From Chaenocephalus aceratus (lineage: Eukaryota > Chordata > Actinopteri > Perciformes > Channichthyidae), in NCBI GenBank assembly GCA_023974075.1, contig CM043798.1:1611482-1675481 (forward strand): a stretch of 64,000 nucleotides of DNA, written 5' to 3'. The notes under the pieces were generated by a model, which was not told the origin of the DNA, did not search any database, and saw only the letters and a list, made by a program, of their open reading frames with translations. Below, piece by piece: positions 1 to 11,007 of this stretch. Made by a program: the position numbers and the translations under genes. Position 1 is the first letter of the stretch. Every line of letters starts with the position of its first letter.

Positions 1-105
1 GTTTATTTATTGTGTCTTAATTTCTCTTATGTACATTGCCTTGTTTTTTATGCTGCTACAATGCAAACATTTCTCAATTTGGGATCAATAAAGCACCTAT
101 ATATT
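1..105 (+). repeat. LINE 3' tail (Rex1/CR1-like)
   Basis: The segment ends with the signature TTGGGATCAATAAAG. The same tail recurs, with the preceding TGCCTTG..TTATGCTGCTGCAACA block, at 28.9 kb and in reverse at 55.05 kb. The tail carries a polyadenylation-type AATAAA and is typical of teleost Rex1/CR1-like LINE 3' ends. Only the 3' end is seen here; no ORF2 remains. Family assignment is from memory of fish repeats, not from a search. Confidence 0.6.
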
Positions 106-1733
106 TTCTATTTAACTATCTAACTTCTCAGCTGTACCAAACATGGATAAAAAAGCCACCCCGATACATTATTATTAAAGAAAAACATGGAAGAGTCTTT
201 GGTGACATAATGGGTTCAGTCACATCTAAATATGCAATTTGTTCCACATTGCAATTCATAAAACTAGGAATTACATATAATAATCAGATATAGAAATGTA
301 CATTTTAAGCCAAAATAAGGTACCAGCAGACAGGATGAAAGCTCCTGCAGTCTCTCCACCCCAGTCACTCTGTAACACCTATATATAGATGTTAGTGTCA
401 AGTACAGTTGTTTCAAGTTTGTTTGTAAGTTATTTTTACCTTGACAGCTTTTATGAAAATATGTATAATATGTATGTAGTATTTTCTTTAAAGCACATGG
501 ATAACATCTCTTGTTAGATAAGTCCACCTGCACCTGTCTGGTCCCTTGATGGTGTGGTGGAACTCTGCAGGTGCACTGATCTCAGTGAAGACAAAATAAA
601 AGTAATAATTCATCAGATCAAGCCATCTGTCTCGCTCCTGACCAATCATCGGCATTGTTAAAGGAAATATGTCAGTGAAACAGGATTAATAGCAGAGGAA
701 ATGTGACCTTTGCTTCACCCTAAATCATTATGGGCCCCTACTCCACAGCGGAGTGTACACATTGCTATAACTGCACACCCCATGAGATAAGGTGGCATGC
801 ATAGTTTTGAGCTGAAATGATAATAAAGTTTCATGCAGCATTGAGCACCTTGAATACATCTCAAAAAGTAAAATAAATAAAACGATAGATACATACATTA
901 TATACATAAATGCTTTCAGGTCAGAAATATAAAAGGAGGGGTGCACTGTAGGCTGCCAGGTATATGTTTATTACAAATGGAAAACAAAATAAAATACAGT
1001 TTATTCTTCTCTACTCTTAATGGAGCAAAGCATGCAAGCTAATTCAGGCAGAACAATGACACATATACACGTTACATGCCTTAGACCCCTGCTTTTGCAC
1101 CACTGCTGCTTCCTGCCCCCCCTCCACCCCAGCATCCACCTGTCGCCTCCAGGGGAAGGTTATTCATCACTCCTCAATATTCTATATAGCAAATATATAG
1201 AATAGATTTGATAGACGTGAAACTCAAACTGTATGCTGCTGTTAGGGTTAGGGTTAAAACGAGAGTTGTCTGAAGAAATTCAGAAATACAGAATGGCACA
1301 CCTTGCTACCTGAAAAGTAACAAGCATTGCACATAATCTCCCAAATGGAAATCCAGCAAGAAACAAAGGGCCTCCAGGCTGCAGACACAGAGCAGAAGCA
1401 AAGCTCTTTGAAACCGCAGAAACTGAGGAGCAACTGTACACCTGCTCCTTCAAATAGACCACCTGACAAGCTGTTATATGCTGTATGCTATATAATATGA
1501 ATAGGTATGCAGGGATATGTTGAACCTGCTATGATATGCAGTGATGCTGTGATATATGTCGATGATTTGTGGCTCTACCAGGTCATATTGCGAGATAACA
1601 AAACACTAATGCAATCTGCTTAGGTTAAATTATGAATGACATTTGTCAAACAGTGCATCTGTGTGTCACTGTACTGTATTATTACCAGAATAGCCTCTAA
1701 CAGTCATTGATGGCGACAGAACCAATATCTGAT
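106..1733. other. Intergenic, no gene recognised
   Basis: AT-rich single-copy-looking DNA. Open frames are short and show no recognisable domain. Two consecutive TTAGGG-like units occur near 1242-1256. A possible polyadenylation-like AATAAA lies near 595, but no supporting exon is visible. Confidence 0.5.
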
Positions 1734-1783
1734 GTTCTATTTCATCCTTACTGACCGCCAGAGGCGGTGCTTTAGCACTGGAT
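1734..1783 (+). repeat. DIRS left inverted terminal repeat
   Basis: Starts GTTCTATTTCATCC and contains CTGACCGCCAGAGGCGG. It is the reverse complement of 14652-14701 over 50 bp. Confidence 0.9.
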
Positions 1784-2595
1784 ATCTTCCGTCTTGCGCA
1801 TGCGTAGGTCGAATATTTATATCAACAAAGTCACGTGTGACCTCGTATGACCCCGGAAGGCATAAGTTCCGGTGTTGTCAACGAGTTCAGTCCTTTTTCA
1901 TCTTCTCGCTGCGCAGGTTACTACTTTTTGAGTAGAAGCCAAGCTAGCTTATTGAAAATTAAGATTCTAGCTCATCGCTACCTGTGGCCTTGTGATCGTC
2001 TCGATCGGAGCTGCGGGCTAGGAAAACGCTCGCCCTCCAAAGGCTGCGACGAGCTAGCTGTCCGCCCTCCCAAGGGAGGGGACTGCGGTGTTCACCGCTC
2101 GGACCCTAGGAGCTCCGGACCGGTAAAGAGCGGACGCTCCTGCACGTCAGCCGGTGAGATCGCTACCATTTATCGCTGATTGTGCTATCTATTCTCAAGC
2201 TAATGAGATAACTGTGTACAAGTTAGCCGGGGGCTCTCGATAATTTGTTACTGCGCTAGTGAAGGGAGCGTCTCAGCCCCCCTCTCGCTATATACATTTG
2301 GCTCCTTGCCTGTTAGCTGAGTGTTCTCGCTCAAGCTAACTGTTACAGCGCTAGTGAGGAGAGTGTCTTCGCTCCCCTCTCACAGCTCACAATTAGTTCC
2401 TGTTCTATCCCCAGTTAGCAGAGTGCTCTCGCTCAAAGCTAACTTGCTACAGCGCTAGTGAAGAGTGTCTTCGCTCCCCTCTCACAGCTCACAATTAGTT
2501 CCTGTTCTATCCCCAGTTAGCAGAGTGCTCTCGCTCAAAGCTAACTTGCTACAGCGCTAGTGAGGAGAGTGTCTTCGCTCCCCTCTCACGGCGCA

Positions 2596-2780
2596 CAATT
2601 GGTTATTTTATTTAATCGTTTATTTGACAGAGACATGCACTGTAATGAACACTTAAGACATTTAAATATGTCAAGCGTAACAGTGCCAGATTTAGCTTTG
2701 AGCTACTTTCCATTCCCTCACATAAAACATTTAAGGAAATTACATTTTACAAACATGGTAAAAAAACAAAATACATGATA
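2596..2780 (-). repeat. Antisense LINE 3'-UTR fragment
   Basis: This segment breaks the DIRS tandem array. On the minus strand it runs to CTGTCAAATAAACG followed by an A-rich tail, which is typical of a fish LINE 3' end. No coding part is left. Exact family unknown. Confidence 0.4.
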
Positions 2781-2956
2781 TGCAAGGAGTGGCAACGACA
2801 TATAAAGTGCATCCATCCTCCAGTTAACTGAGTGCTCTCGCTCAAAGTTAACTTGCTACAGCGCTAGTGAAGAGAGTGTTTCCGCTCCCCTCTCCTTGCA
2901 CACAGTTGGTTCCTGTTCCATCCTCCAGTTAACTGAGTGCTCTCGCTCAAAGTTAA

Positions 2957-3394
2957 AGGGGACCTATCATGCAAAATACACTTTTGTACGTCTTTTATAC
3001 ATGAATATGTGTCCCCGGTGTTCCAGGGAACTCACCAAGTGTCAGAAAACACAACCCTCTCTATTTTCCTCTATACCCAAATCCCTTAAAAAGGGGATGC
3101 AACGGATCTGATACAGACTGATCCAGGTTTGAACACTTCTATGACGTCACAGAAGTGGCGCTACGGCTATTGGGCCAACTCCACCAATCAGGAGGAGACA
3201 GCCACGGACATTGCCGTTCGAAAGCGCTGGAGACGCTGTAGTACATATGCCAGGCCTGTAGATGGTGCTGTTCTCACATAATCAGCCCATCAGCATGATC
3301 TGTTTGGTATTTTGAAAAATAAAAAGTATAAATATGCCTTTATATAGGTATGGTCCTACACTATATTATTCAAATATAGCATGATAGGTCCACT
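2957..3394. mobile_element. TTAA-flanked MITE (piggyBac-like)
   Basis: A 438-bp insert sits between two TTAA sites (2953-2956 and 3395-3398) and splits one unit of the DIRS tandem array. Its ends are near-perfect inverted repeats: AGGGGACCTATCATG on the left, and AGTGGACCTATCATG when the right end is reversed. The array unit reads continuously once the insert and one TTAA are removed, which confirms the edges. There is no transposase. TTAA targets and short inverted ends point to a piggyBac-mobilised MITE. Confidence 0.75.
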
Positions 3395-3739
3395 TTAACT
3401 TGCTACAGCGCTAGTGAAGAGAGTGTTTCCGCTCCCCTCTCCCTGCTCACAGTTGGGTTAATGCCCGTTCCATCCTTCAGTTAGCAGAGTGCTCTCGCTT
3501 AGGCTAACTTGCTACGGCGCTAGTGGAGAGAGTATTCTCGCTCTCCTCTCACGGCATAAAACCATTAACTGACTTCATTGTTCTCACCCCAGTTAGCAGA
3601 GTGCTCACGCTCAAGCTAACTACTATTGTGCTCACTCCCCTCCACTGCATATTTGTTTCCTGGCCCAGTTATTTACAGTCAGCTGAGTGCTCTAGCTATC
3701 GCTATGTCTAACGGCTCTAACACCTGTATGGCTCCTCTT

Positions 3740-4827
3740 TAACCAGAGGATGGCCATGACCTTTGCCCCTCTTGTCTTGGCCTCGAGCATCTGATGGAGG
3801 GCCTTTCGGAGGACCCGTGCATGCATTGCGCATGCCTCGTGCGGTAGGAGCTGCTAGACTAGCCAAGGTTGAACTACTGACTGAGGGTGGCCTTCCCCCT
3901 GCACAGTCGACTCTGCACAGCCCAACCTACCCATCCTAGGCGTTGGGCCGCAGAGGCTGCGGGTGCCCCGCCCAAGAAGAGGACTAAGCCTGATAGGCTG
4001 TCCTCCAGGGTGGACCTGCTCACTACTGAGCTAGCCCAGATGAAGTCACTCCTCCTGGCTCTCCATTCTGGTGCCCGTGCAGAGCACGCTGCTGCCCACC
4101 CGTGGCTGAGCTGGTTCCAGATGACGATGTGTTCTCGATGGCAGCTTCAGCCACTCATTTTAATGAGTATGACGGGGAGAGCCCATCCCATGCTTCTGGG
4201 CCTGGCTCCTGTACCTCAGCTCATGGTCCCTCGGAGGAGGCAGATGACGGCTCCATGGGTACCGTCATTCGCATGGCACTGGCTCACCAGCAGCTGGATG
4301 CGCAGCAGCCCGAAACAGCGCCTGCCAGTGTGTTCTTTAGGCGCACTCTTCGCAACCTTTACTGTTCCTCCCTCTTGTGAGTATCTGAGGGAGTTACATG
4401 CATGCTGGAGGACACTAAGGCTCTTTCCAGTCTTACGTCCGATGGCCGAGCCCTGGCCGCCATGCAGGATGCGGCAAGAGTTGGCCTTGACTACACGCCG
4501 GCTGTTGAGCCTACCATTGCTTCCCTCATAGTTTCCCCTGACGAAGCTCTGAGGTCGGAGGCCAGGTGCCCTCGACTCCAATGTCGGGTCACCTGCTCAC
4601 TAAGGCTTACGATGCACCGGCGCGCATGGGCCGTATAGGCAATTCCCTCTCTCACCTCATGCTCGCCCTCTCAGCTTCCCCGCAGCAGGATGCTCTTAGC
4701 GCTTCCTCTACCAGCCTCAGTGACGCCTCATTACAGGCGTTCGCTCTGATGTCTAGAGAGCTTGGGCGCCTGATGTCCACTCTCGTCCAGACTCGTCGCC
4801 AGGTTTGGCTGACACAGTCACCCTTAT
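3740..4827 (+). pseudogene. DIRS Gag remnant, N-terminal and middle parts
   Basis: The frame opens with a zinc-finger-like CPSCLG..CMHCAC segment (about 3757-3834). A stretch with PPKKRTKPDRLSSRVDLL follows, then a helical region that recurs in fish DIRS Gag proteins. The frame is broken: there is a stop at 4378-4380, and shifts near 4100-4140 and 4560-4590. It is then cut by the BEL insertion at 4833 and resumes at 12579. Gag would package the element RNA. This copy cannot make an intact protein. The start is not defined because the region before 3740 contains stops. Confidence 0.6.
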
Positions 4828-4832
4828 CAGAG
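4828..4832. other. Target-site duplication CAGAG (left)
   Basis: CAGAG directly precedes the 5' LTR and is repeated directly after the 3' LTR at 12579-12583. A 5-bp duplication is usual for BEL/Pao integrases. Confidence 0.95.
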
Positions 4833-5676
4833 TGTGAAGTCAACTTGAAAAATCCTCACAGGAGATCAAGGGGTTAAAAAGTCGGGCTGATTGACAGAGT
4901 GGCAGCTATCTGAAATCAGTCTCTAATTGCTAATCAGCTTCGCTGCACCTTTAAAAGCACCGCACCTGAAGGAAGGGCAGTAATCCAAGCTGGAAAGGGA
5001 CAAACTAAAGAGCGTGCGTCCAGCAGCAACGAACCAGCAGAAGAAACGTCAAAGAAGCAGCACTGGTGCAGCCATAAAAAGCTGGAGAAGCGGCCGGTGA
5101 GAGACGAACTGTGTGTTTAGTTAAGTCATACAACTTGCCGTTCGTGGTGCACGTTAGAACGTGCGTTCTAGTTCAGTGTCATTTGTTTGTTTGATGTCCT
5201 CAAGCTAAAGCAACATGAGTGTTGATTTAAAAACGAGTGTTTTATTTATTGAGAGCTGTAGATTGGTAAAAACGGTTTGCATGCTGCTAAGAATTCAGTC
5301 TATATTTGCATTTGTAATGGGACTGCATAAGTTAAAAACTGTTTAAAACATAATTTATAAAAATACATTAAAGTAAGAACAATATTCACAAGTGTTAAAA
5401 AGTATATGTAAAGCATGTATTTTTCCATTTATTATTTGATGTGTATTGTATTTACAGTAATTATTTTTTATTTTTCATTTAAGGTTTTTTACCTTACAGC
5501 TTACAACTTACAACTTACAACATAAGCTGTACTGCAACAACAAATACCAAAGTAAAGAAAAACTCAAAAGAAACAAAGTTGTGGTCATTGTATGAGTGAA
5601 ACCCAGTGAAAACCTCCTATGGACTGTACCATCCCTTTCAAGCGGGGAAACTGCAAATATACCCAAGGGCTTGACA
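4833..5676 (+). repeat. BEL 5' LTR, 844 bp
   Basis: Runs from TGTGAAGTCAACTT to GGGCTTGACA. It carries about 222 bp (roughly 4882-5103) that the 3' LTR lacks. That extra block has a TTTAAAA box near 4952 and may contain the U3 promoter. No clear tRNA primer-binding site was recognised just after 5676. Confidence 0.95.
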
Positions 5677-5772
5677 GTAAAAAAACGGGGCTGTAAGCTG
5701 GAACAGTGAAAACAGTGACCTGGAAAAAGATAAAATACCACCCTGCAAACAGTCAGTGGACCCAAATCCAAC

Positions 5773-7380
5773 ATGGCTGATCAAACAGTCAGGAAAACAG
5801 TTGAGCAGCTCAAAAATGAGCGGACTGCAGCAAAACGATCCTTCACACGACTAGCTAACGGTATCATCAGAACTCACGACGGCATGTCAGAAGACCAGCT
5901 CCAAGATAGCTTCAATAAACTCTCCATGGGAGCCGACAAAGTCATGGAAACCAATGACGAAGTCATGGCAGAGGTCATTGCAGTAAAGGAGGCAGAGCTG
6001 AAAGAGGAGGAGTCAGTCGAACTAACCGAACAGCAAGAAGCCGACATAGCAAGGACCACAAATGAATGTGACTTGAAGCTGAAGGAGGTGGGAGAGCTAC
6101 TTAGAGACATGCTTTGGCAACAGTTTGGAGATGAACTGTGCACAGCTGTAGAACTAGCAGAAGCTGAGTGTGAGCGTGTCGCTCGAGTACGTCCTGATGG
6201 CAACCATGAGGCCTACGAATTCATGCTCAGCCATCTGAAGTCACTGGTGGGGACCGCGAAGGAAGCTCATTGCAAGTGGCAGCAGTGGGTTCCAGTGGAA
6301 AACCAGAAGGAGTTCCGCAATCGGTTGAGAGACATCGAACGGGAAGCAACCAGTCTGGTTTCCAGAAAGGCTGAGTTCATCATGGCGAGACGACAGGAAG
6401 ACACAAGGTCAGGATCAACAAGTACTGCCAGTCATCCCATCTTTACCCCAAGCATTAGGCTAAAACCCACAGCTCTCCCCAGATTCTCTGACTACAAGCG
6501 TGATTTTCACAGGTGGAGAAGAGACTGGGAGTCGCTCCAAAAACAGGGAGAACCAACAGGCTCCAGAGAAGTGAAAAAGATACAGTTGCTAGACAGTCTC
6601 GATGACAGGATCAAGAAAGACTTTCACCTCACTACTTATAACACCGCAGATGACATTCTCCGTGTCTTGGAGAACCGCTATGGCAATCGAACGGCTATTG
6701 CCATTGAAATAGTGGAAGACCTTCAGAAGATACCATCTGTCAGAAGTAGCCAACCAAGGAAAATTGTCGAGTTGATTCAAGCCGTGGAGAAAGCACTCTG
6801 GGACCTGAGTGACCTCGGAGACACAGGCGCCATAAAGAATCCTCTCGTAACAAAATCGATAGAGAGTAAACTCCCTGAGTCCCTCAAAAAAGAGTGGCTT
6901 GTATATGTAGCCGATCCAACAAAAGGTGTGAGGCCAGATAAAAGGTTTGATTATCTCTTGGAGTTTCTCAAGCAGCAAGAGACTATCTATGAGGAGCTCG
7001 AGCAGCTACGAGATGAGGAGCCAAGTAAACCAAGTAAGCAGAGTTGGAAAGACACCAGAATTGAGAAAAAAGGTGCCAGAACCAAGTCTACAAAGTCAGC
7101 TGATGACCAAGGCTGTGTAGTCTGCGGTGATGTCAAACACAAGAGGAAGCTCTACTTCTGCAAGCAGTTCAGGGCTCTGAGTGCAGCAGAAAGGAAGGTT
7201 TCAGTAAGGAAGTTGGGTGCATGTACAAGGTGCCTTGAGGTTCACGACGACCGGTCATCCTGCAAACCTGGCTTTCTATGCAGAAACGAGGACTGCAGAG
7301 ATGGAGAGGCTGAGCATCACTACTACCTCTGTCACAAGTCTGTGTCAAAGAGGTCTGGTGACAGATCTGAAAAGGATTAA
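5773..7380 (+). CDS. gag: BEL/Pao Gag polyprotein
   Basis: A 535-residue ORF. The first ~200 residues are acidic and helical. Residues ~225-390 form the BEL/Pao Gag core (DUF1759-like): KPTALPRFSDYKRDFHRW, then NRYGN and PESLKKEW. Residues ~447-520 hold a cysteine/histidine-rich nucleic-acid-binding region (CVVCGD..KLYFC.., CTRCLEVH, CRNEDC, HHYYLCH). Gag forms the particle and binds the RNA. The ATG is in good context (CCAACATGG) about 96 bases after the LTR. The ORF ends at TAA 7378-7380, but the same frame then stays open into pol, so gag and pol are separated by a single stop codon. Members of this family often make one Gag-Pol protein, so this stop is either a mutation or a readthrough signal. 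Confidence 0.92.
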   Translation: MADQTVRKTVEQLKNERTAAKRSFTRLANGIIRTHDGMSEDQLQDSFNKLSMGADKVMETNDEVMAEVIAVKEAELKEEESVELTEQQEADIARTTNECDLKLKEVGELLRDMLWQQFGDELCTAVELAEAECERVARVRPDGNHEAYEFMLSHLKSLVGTAKEAHCKWQQWVPVENQKEFRNRLRDIEREATSLVSRKAEFIMARRQEDTRSGSTSTASHPIFTPSIRLKPTALPRFSDYKRDFHRWRRDWESLQKQGEPTGSREVKKIQLLDSLDDRIKKDFHLTTYNTADDILRVLENRYGNRTAIAIEIVEDLQKIPSVRSSQPRKIVELIQAVEKALWDLSDLGDTGAIKNPLVTKSIESKLPESLKKEWLVYVADPTKGVRPDKRFDYLLEFLKQQETIYEELEQLRDEEPSKPSKQSWKDTRIEKKGARTKSTKSADDQGCVVCGDVKHKRKLYFCKQFRALSAAERKVSVRKLGACTRCLEVHDDRSSCKPGFLCRNEDCRDGEAEHHYYLCHKSVSKRSGDRSEKD

Positions 7381-10300
7381 GGCAAAAAGAAGTACACAGA
7401 GGGTCAAGAAGATTTCATCAAAAATCTCCCACCAGACCTAGCAAAGCAGTGTAGGGAGGTTTTCTCAAATGTTGCCTCCAGAGTCTTCAAAACCTCAAAT
7501 GACCAACAAAGTCTACTTGAAAAGAGTGGAATGCAAGAGCTTCCAGTGATCATGATGCTACTCATCGTCACGGCTAACGCCGGACAGAAAGTCGGAACAC
7601 TCATCGACTTAGCATCTGACACAAATTACATCACTCACAGAGCGGCAAGCCGCCTGGATCTCAAGAGTGAAGATATCATGCTCGTTGTACATGGAGTTGG
7701 CGGAATGAAGATTCAAGTAAAGACAAAGCGCTATCTCCTCAAAATCCGTGTCTCCACCCCCAAGGGCACACTGAGAGCACATCAATTGGTTCGCTATGGG
7801 CTTGACAACATTGCAGATGTCCACAAAAGTGTGACACCTCAGCAACTGCAGCCATTCTTCCCAAACGTACCTCTTGATGAGCTTGTGAGGCCCAAAGAAG
7901 TCGAGCTTCTCATTAGCCACAGAGAAGGCCAGTTAGCTCCTCAGAGGATCAGAGTCGTGGGAGACCTCGTACTGTGGGACGGACCACTCGGGAAAACAGT
8001 TGGAGGAACCCACCCCAGACTGTTTGAGGAGGTTGAAGTGTCAGCCCACATGTCAAAGACGCACTTTGCGAGATCAATGAGAGCAGCAGCTGTGAAATAT
8101 GAAGAGCTCACTAACCCCATTCCAGAACAAAACCCCTCAAGCAAAGAAGCAGCTGAAATACAGGGATCAACTGTTTCGACCAGCAAAGAGAGTTTCCTGA
8201 AATGGTGGCAATGGGACAGCATTGGCGCAGCATGCGAGCCCAGATGTGGAGGCTGCCGGTGCGGAAACTGCCAGCCCGGTGGTAAAGAAATGACCCTTGC
8301 AGAGGAAATGGAGCTTGAGGTGGTAAAGGATGGACTCACCTATGTCATGAGCGATGATCACAGCAGAGAACCACATTGGCATGCAAAGTATCCCTGGCTA
8401 GAGGATCCGGCCTTACTGCCGAACAACAGAGGTGCAGTTGAAGCAACATTCCTAAGAACAGAGAAGCAGCTAGCCAAGGCACCAGAGTGGAAGTCTGTCT
8501 ACAAAGCTCAAGTGCATGACATGATCGACAGAGGAGCTGCAATCAAGTTGACTAAAGAGCAGATCATGACCTGGAAAGGACCAGTATGGTTCGTGAGTCA
8601 CCTTATTGCACCAAACCCACTCTCTACAACAACCCCAGTAAGGCTCGTCTGGAACAGCAGTCAAAAGTTCAGAGGCACCAGCATGAACGACTTGCTGATG
8701 AAAGGACCAGACGTCCTTAACCAGATACGTGCTGTCCTCCTGAGGTTCAGAGGGGGAACCAACGCTGCCTTAAGGGACATCAGGAAAATGTACAATTCTG
8801 TATGGTTGGAAGATAGAGAGACGCACCTCCACAGGTTCCTCTGGCGGGATTCTGAGGACAAAGAGTTGGAGGAGTACGCAATCACCAGAGTCAATATTGG
8901 TGACAAGCCTGCAGGATGCATCGCACAGCTCGCAATGCGAGAAACAGCCAACCTACCTCCTTTCGCCCACCTTGAAGAGGAGCGAGGGGTACTACAAAAT
9001 GATAGCTATGTTGACGACATCCTCACGTCTCACAACGACTTTGAGAAGCTGAAAACCATCACAGCAAACGTGGAGCAAATCCTAAAAGCTGGAGGTTTCC
9101 TGTTGAAGCCTTGGGTCTTCTCAGGCCAAAGTGGGAGGAAGGGGAACAACAACAAACCAATGAAGACCAAAGTTAATGACATGGTCCTCCCGAATCAAAT
9201 GAGGGATGAAGATAACAAAGCGCTTGGTCTAGGCTACCTTGTGGAAGAAGACAAGATCCATGTAATGGCATCCATTAACTTCTCAAAGAGAAAGAAGAAG
9301 ATGCGACTTGGCCAATACCTTCTACTAGACCAAGTAAGAGCGCAAACCCCAAACCCTTTGACAAGAAGGAACCTCCTGAGTCAAGTCTCAGGGTTGTATG
9401 ATCCAGTTGGTCTGGTAACTCCTGCCAAGCAGAAGGGTGCCATCCTTGTGCGGAGAGCATTCCAGGAGGCAAAGAGCGACAACTGCCCTGTCAAAGACAC
9501 CTGGGATACAGCATTGTCAGACAGCCTCAGAGAAGATGCAATCCGACTCTTCGAAGAGTATGTGCAACTCGGGCAGGTTACATTCACCAGGGCCATAACG
9601 CCTCCAAGCTTCATTGGAAAACCTTGGGCAATAACATTCTCCGATGGAAGGGAGCATGCCTACGGTGCTGTGATGTACCTCCGGTGGAACACCGACCAAG
9701 GCCCATTTGTCACTCTGGTGGAGTCCAAGGCGAAACTAACTCCTTTAGACCACAAAGGTGATGCTGTCAAGGCAGAGATGTGCGGAGCAGTGTTTGCCTC
9801 ACGTCTCAAAACATACTTCGAGCAGCACAGCAAGATCCAGGTTGGAAAGTGGTTCCATGTGATTGATAGCCAAACAGTCCTCGGTGCAATCCAGAGAGAG
9901 AGCTATGGTTATCAGACCTTCTTCGCAAACAGATTCGGAGAGATCCAGAACACAACAGCGATCCAAGATTGGTGGTGGGTTCCTGGTCCTCTTAATATTG
10001 CTGACATCATAACCAGAGGGGCCAGTCCTCAAGACCTGGGTGAAAGTTCAGAATGGCAGAACGGACCAACGTTCTTGAAGTTTTCAGTGGATGACTGGCC
10101 AATGAAATCTGCCAACGATTTGGTGACAGCTGCCAGAGACAGTGTCAACAGATTGCAAAAGAAAACGTTTGTTGCAGCGCTAACCAGAGCCAAGGCAAAG
10201 GCACAAGTGCCATCAGACCCAAACGATGCCAACACACAAAACCCATCAGAGCTAAAGCTAGATCAGCAACAAACCCAAACACACCCAAAAAGGCCACCAG

Positions 10301-11007
10301 CAGGATCAGCTGTCCTAAACCTTGTGAACGTCGAGCGGTTCAGCAACCCAAGTCGACTCGTCAAGACAGTTGCTTGGATTTGGAGAGCAGCGAAGAAGTT
10401 CATTAGAGGGAAACAGCAAACTGCAAACAGTCCAAAGTGGGAGGCAGTGTCGTCTTCGCAAATCATCTCAGTGAAAGAGAGAGAAGATGCCCTAAGAGAC
10501 ATCTTTCTTGCGGCACAGCAAGGTGCATCCTTCCCAAGTACAACCACAGACAGGCTAGTGGTGTACAGAGACCAAGAGACTGGCTTGTTGGTCTGTGGGG
10601 GTCGTGTGCAGATCTTCAATGAAGATAAAGTTGCTGTCCCCATCTTGTCGTATGAAGCCTGGGTATCAACGCTGTTGGCACGAGAAGCCCATGAGGAGAA
10701 ACACGATGGAGTGGCCCGAACCTTGCTCAAGATGAGGAGAAGAGCATGGGTCGTGAAGGGTCGGAGGATTGCTCAGAAAGTGGTCAGAAACTGCATGCTC
10801 TGCAGAAAAACTAAAGCAAAAAGATGCCAACAAATAATGGGTGATCTACCTCCAGAGAGGACAGAACCAGCTGCCCCCTTTGAATACACAACAGTAGACC
10901 TCTTCGGACCGTACCAAGTCAACGATGATGTCAAGAAAAGAGTGTCACTGAAGGTTTGGGGAGTTGTTGTTGCATGGCTTCCAGAGCTATTCACACAGAG
11001 CTGGTGA
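7381..11007 (+). CDS. pol: BEL/Pao Pol: protease, RT, RNase H, integrase N-terminal part
   Basis: The frame is open from the codon after the gag stop; the first ATG is 7531, so an independent product would have 1158 residues. Counting from 7531: an aspartic-protease-like site (LIDLASDTNYITH, ~24-36); the BEL RT core with LRDIRKMYNSVWL (~410) and the catalytic YVDDI box (~493); the A17/RNase H region with FSDGREHAYGAVMY and WWWVPGPLNIADIITRG (~700-830); and the integrase zinc-binding domain H..H..C..C (~1053-1090), followed by the first catalytic aspartate in TVDLFGPY. The frame is lost near 10957-10985 and terminates at TGA 11005-11007; the integrase continues in another frame. The product would reverse-transcribe the element RNA, but integrase is incomplete. 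Confidence 0.92.
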   Translation, partial: GKKKYTEGQEDFIKNLPPDLAKQCREVFSNVASRVFKTSNDQQSLLEKSGMQELPVIMMLLIVTANAGQKVGTLIDLASDTNYITHRAASRLDLKSEDIMLVVHGVGGMKIQVKTKRYLLKIRVSTPKGTLRAHQLVRYGLDNIADVHKSVTPQQLQPFFPNVPLDELVRPKEVELLISHREGQLAPQRIRVVGDLVLWDGPLGKTVGGTHPRLFEEVEVSAHMSKTHFARSMRAAAVKYEELTNPIPEQNPSSKEAAEIQGSTVSTSKESFLKWWQWDSIGAACEPRCGGCRCGNCQPGGKEMTLAEEMELEVVKDGLTYVMSDDHSREPHWHAKYPWLEDPALLPNNRGAVEATFLRTEKQLAKAPEWKSVYKAQVHDMIDRGAAIKLTKEQIMTWKGPVWFVSHLIAPNPLSTTTPVRLVWNSSQKFRGTSMNDLLMKGPDVLNQIRAVLLRFRGGTNAALRDIRKMYNSVWLEDRETHLHRFLWRDSEDKELEEYAITRVNIGDKPAGCIAQLAMRETANLPPFAHLEEERGVLQNDSYVDDILTSHNDFEKLKTITANVEQILKAGGFLLKPWVFSGQSGRKGNNNKPMKTKVNDMVLPNQMRDEDNKALGLGYLVEEDKIHVMASINFSKRKKKMRLGQYLLLDQVRAQTPNPLTRRNLLSQVSGLYDPVGLVTPAKQKGAILVRRAFQEAKSDNCPVKDTWDTALSDSLREDAIRLFEEYVQLGQVTFTRAITPPSFIGKPWAITFSDGREHAYGAVMYLRWNTDQGPFVTLVESKAKLTPLDHKGDAVKAEMCGAVFASRLKTYFEQHSKIQVGKWFHVIDSQTVLGAIQRESYGYQTFFANRFGEIQNTTAIQDWWWVPGPLNIADIITRGASPQDLGESSEWQNGPTFLKFSVDDWPMKSANDLVTAARDSVNRLQKKTFVAALTRAKAKAQVPSDPNDANTQNPSELKLDQQQTQTHPKRPPAGSAVLNLVNVERFSNPSRLVKTVAWIWRAAKKFIRGKQQTANSPKWEAVSSSQIISVKEREDALRDIFLAAQQGASFPSTTTDRLVVYRDQETGLLVCGGRVQIFNEDKVAVPILSYEAWVSTLLAREAHEEKHDGVARTLLKMRRRAWVVKGRRIAQKVVRNCMLCRKTKAKRCQQIMGDLPPERTEPAAPFEYTTVDLFGPYQVNDDVKKRVSLKVWGVVVAWLPELFTQSW

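Larger units (their letters stand above)
2311..3720 (+). repeat. ~103-bp tandem array in the DIRS 5' region
   Basis: Units begin near 2311, 2412, 2515, 2823, 2928, 3479 and 3592. Each has a GTTAGC..GCTAAC inverted pair around a GTGCTCTCGCTC core, then ACAGCGCTAGTGA and a GAGAG..CTCTC pair. Each unit could fold into two small hairpins. A LINE scrap and a MITE interrupt the array. The position upstream of gag suggests a leader or regulatory region, but that role is inferred. Confidence 0.8.

Noticed and set aside
5874..6203. Minus-strand Ser-rich ORF in BEL gag
   Set aside because: Shadow of the Glu/Ala-rich gag frame on the other strand.
10263..10730. 155-codon minus-strand ORF in BEL pol
   Set aside because: Shadow of the pol frame, which has clear integrase and RNase H motifs.
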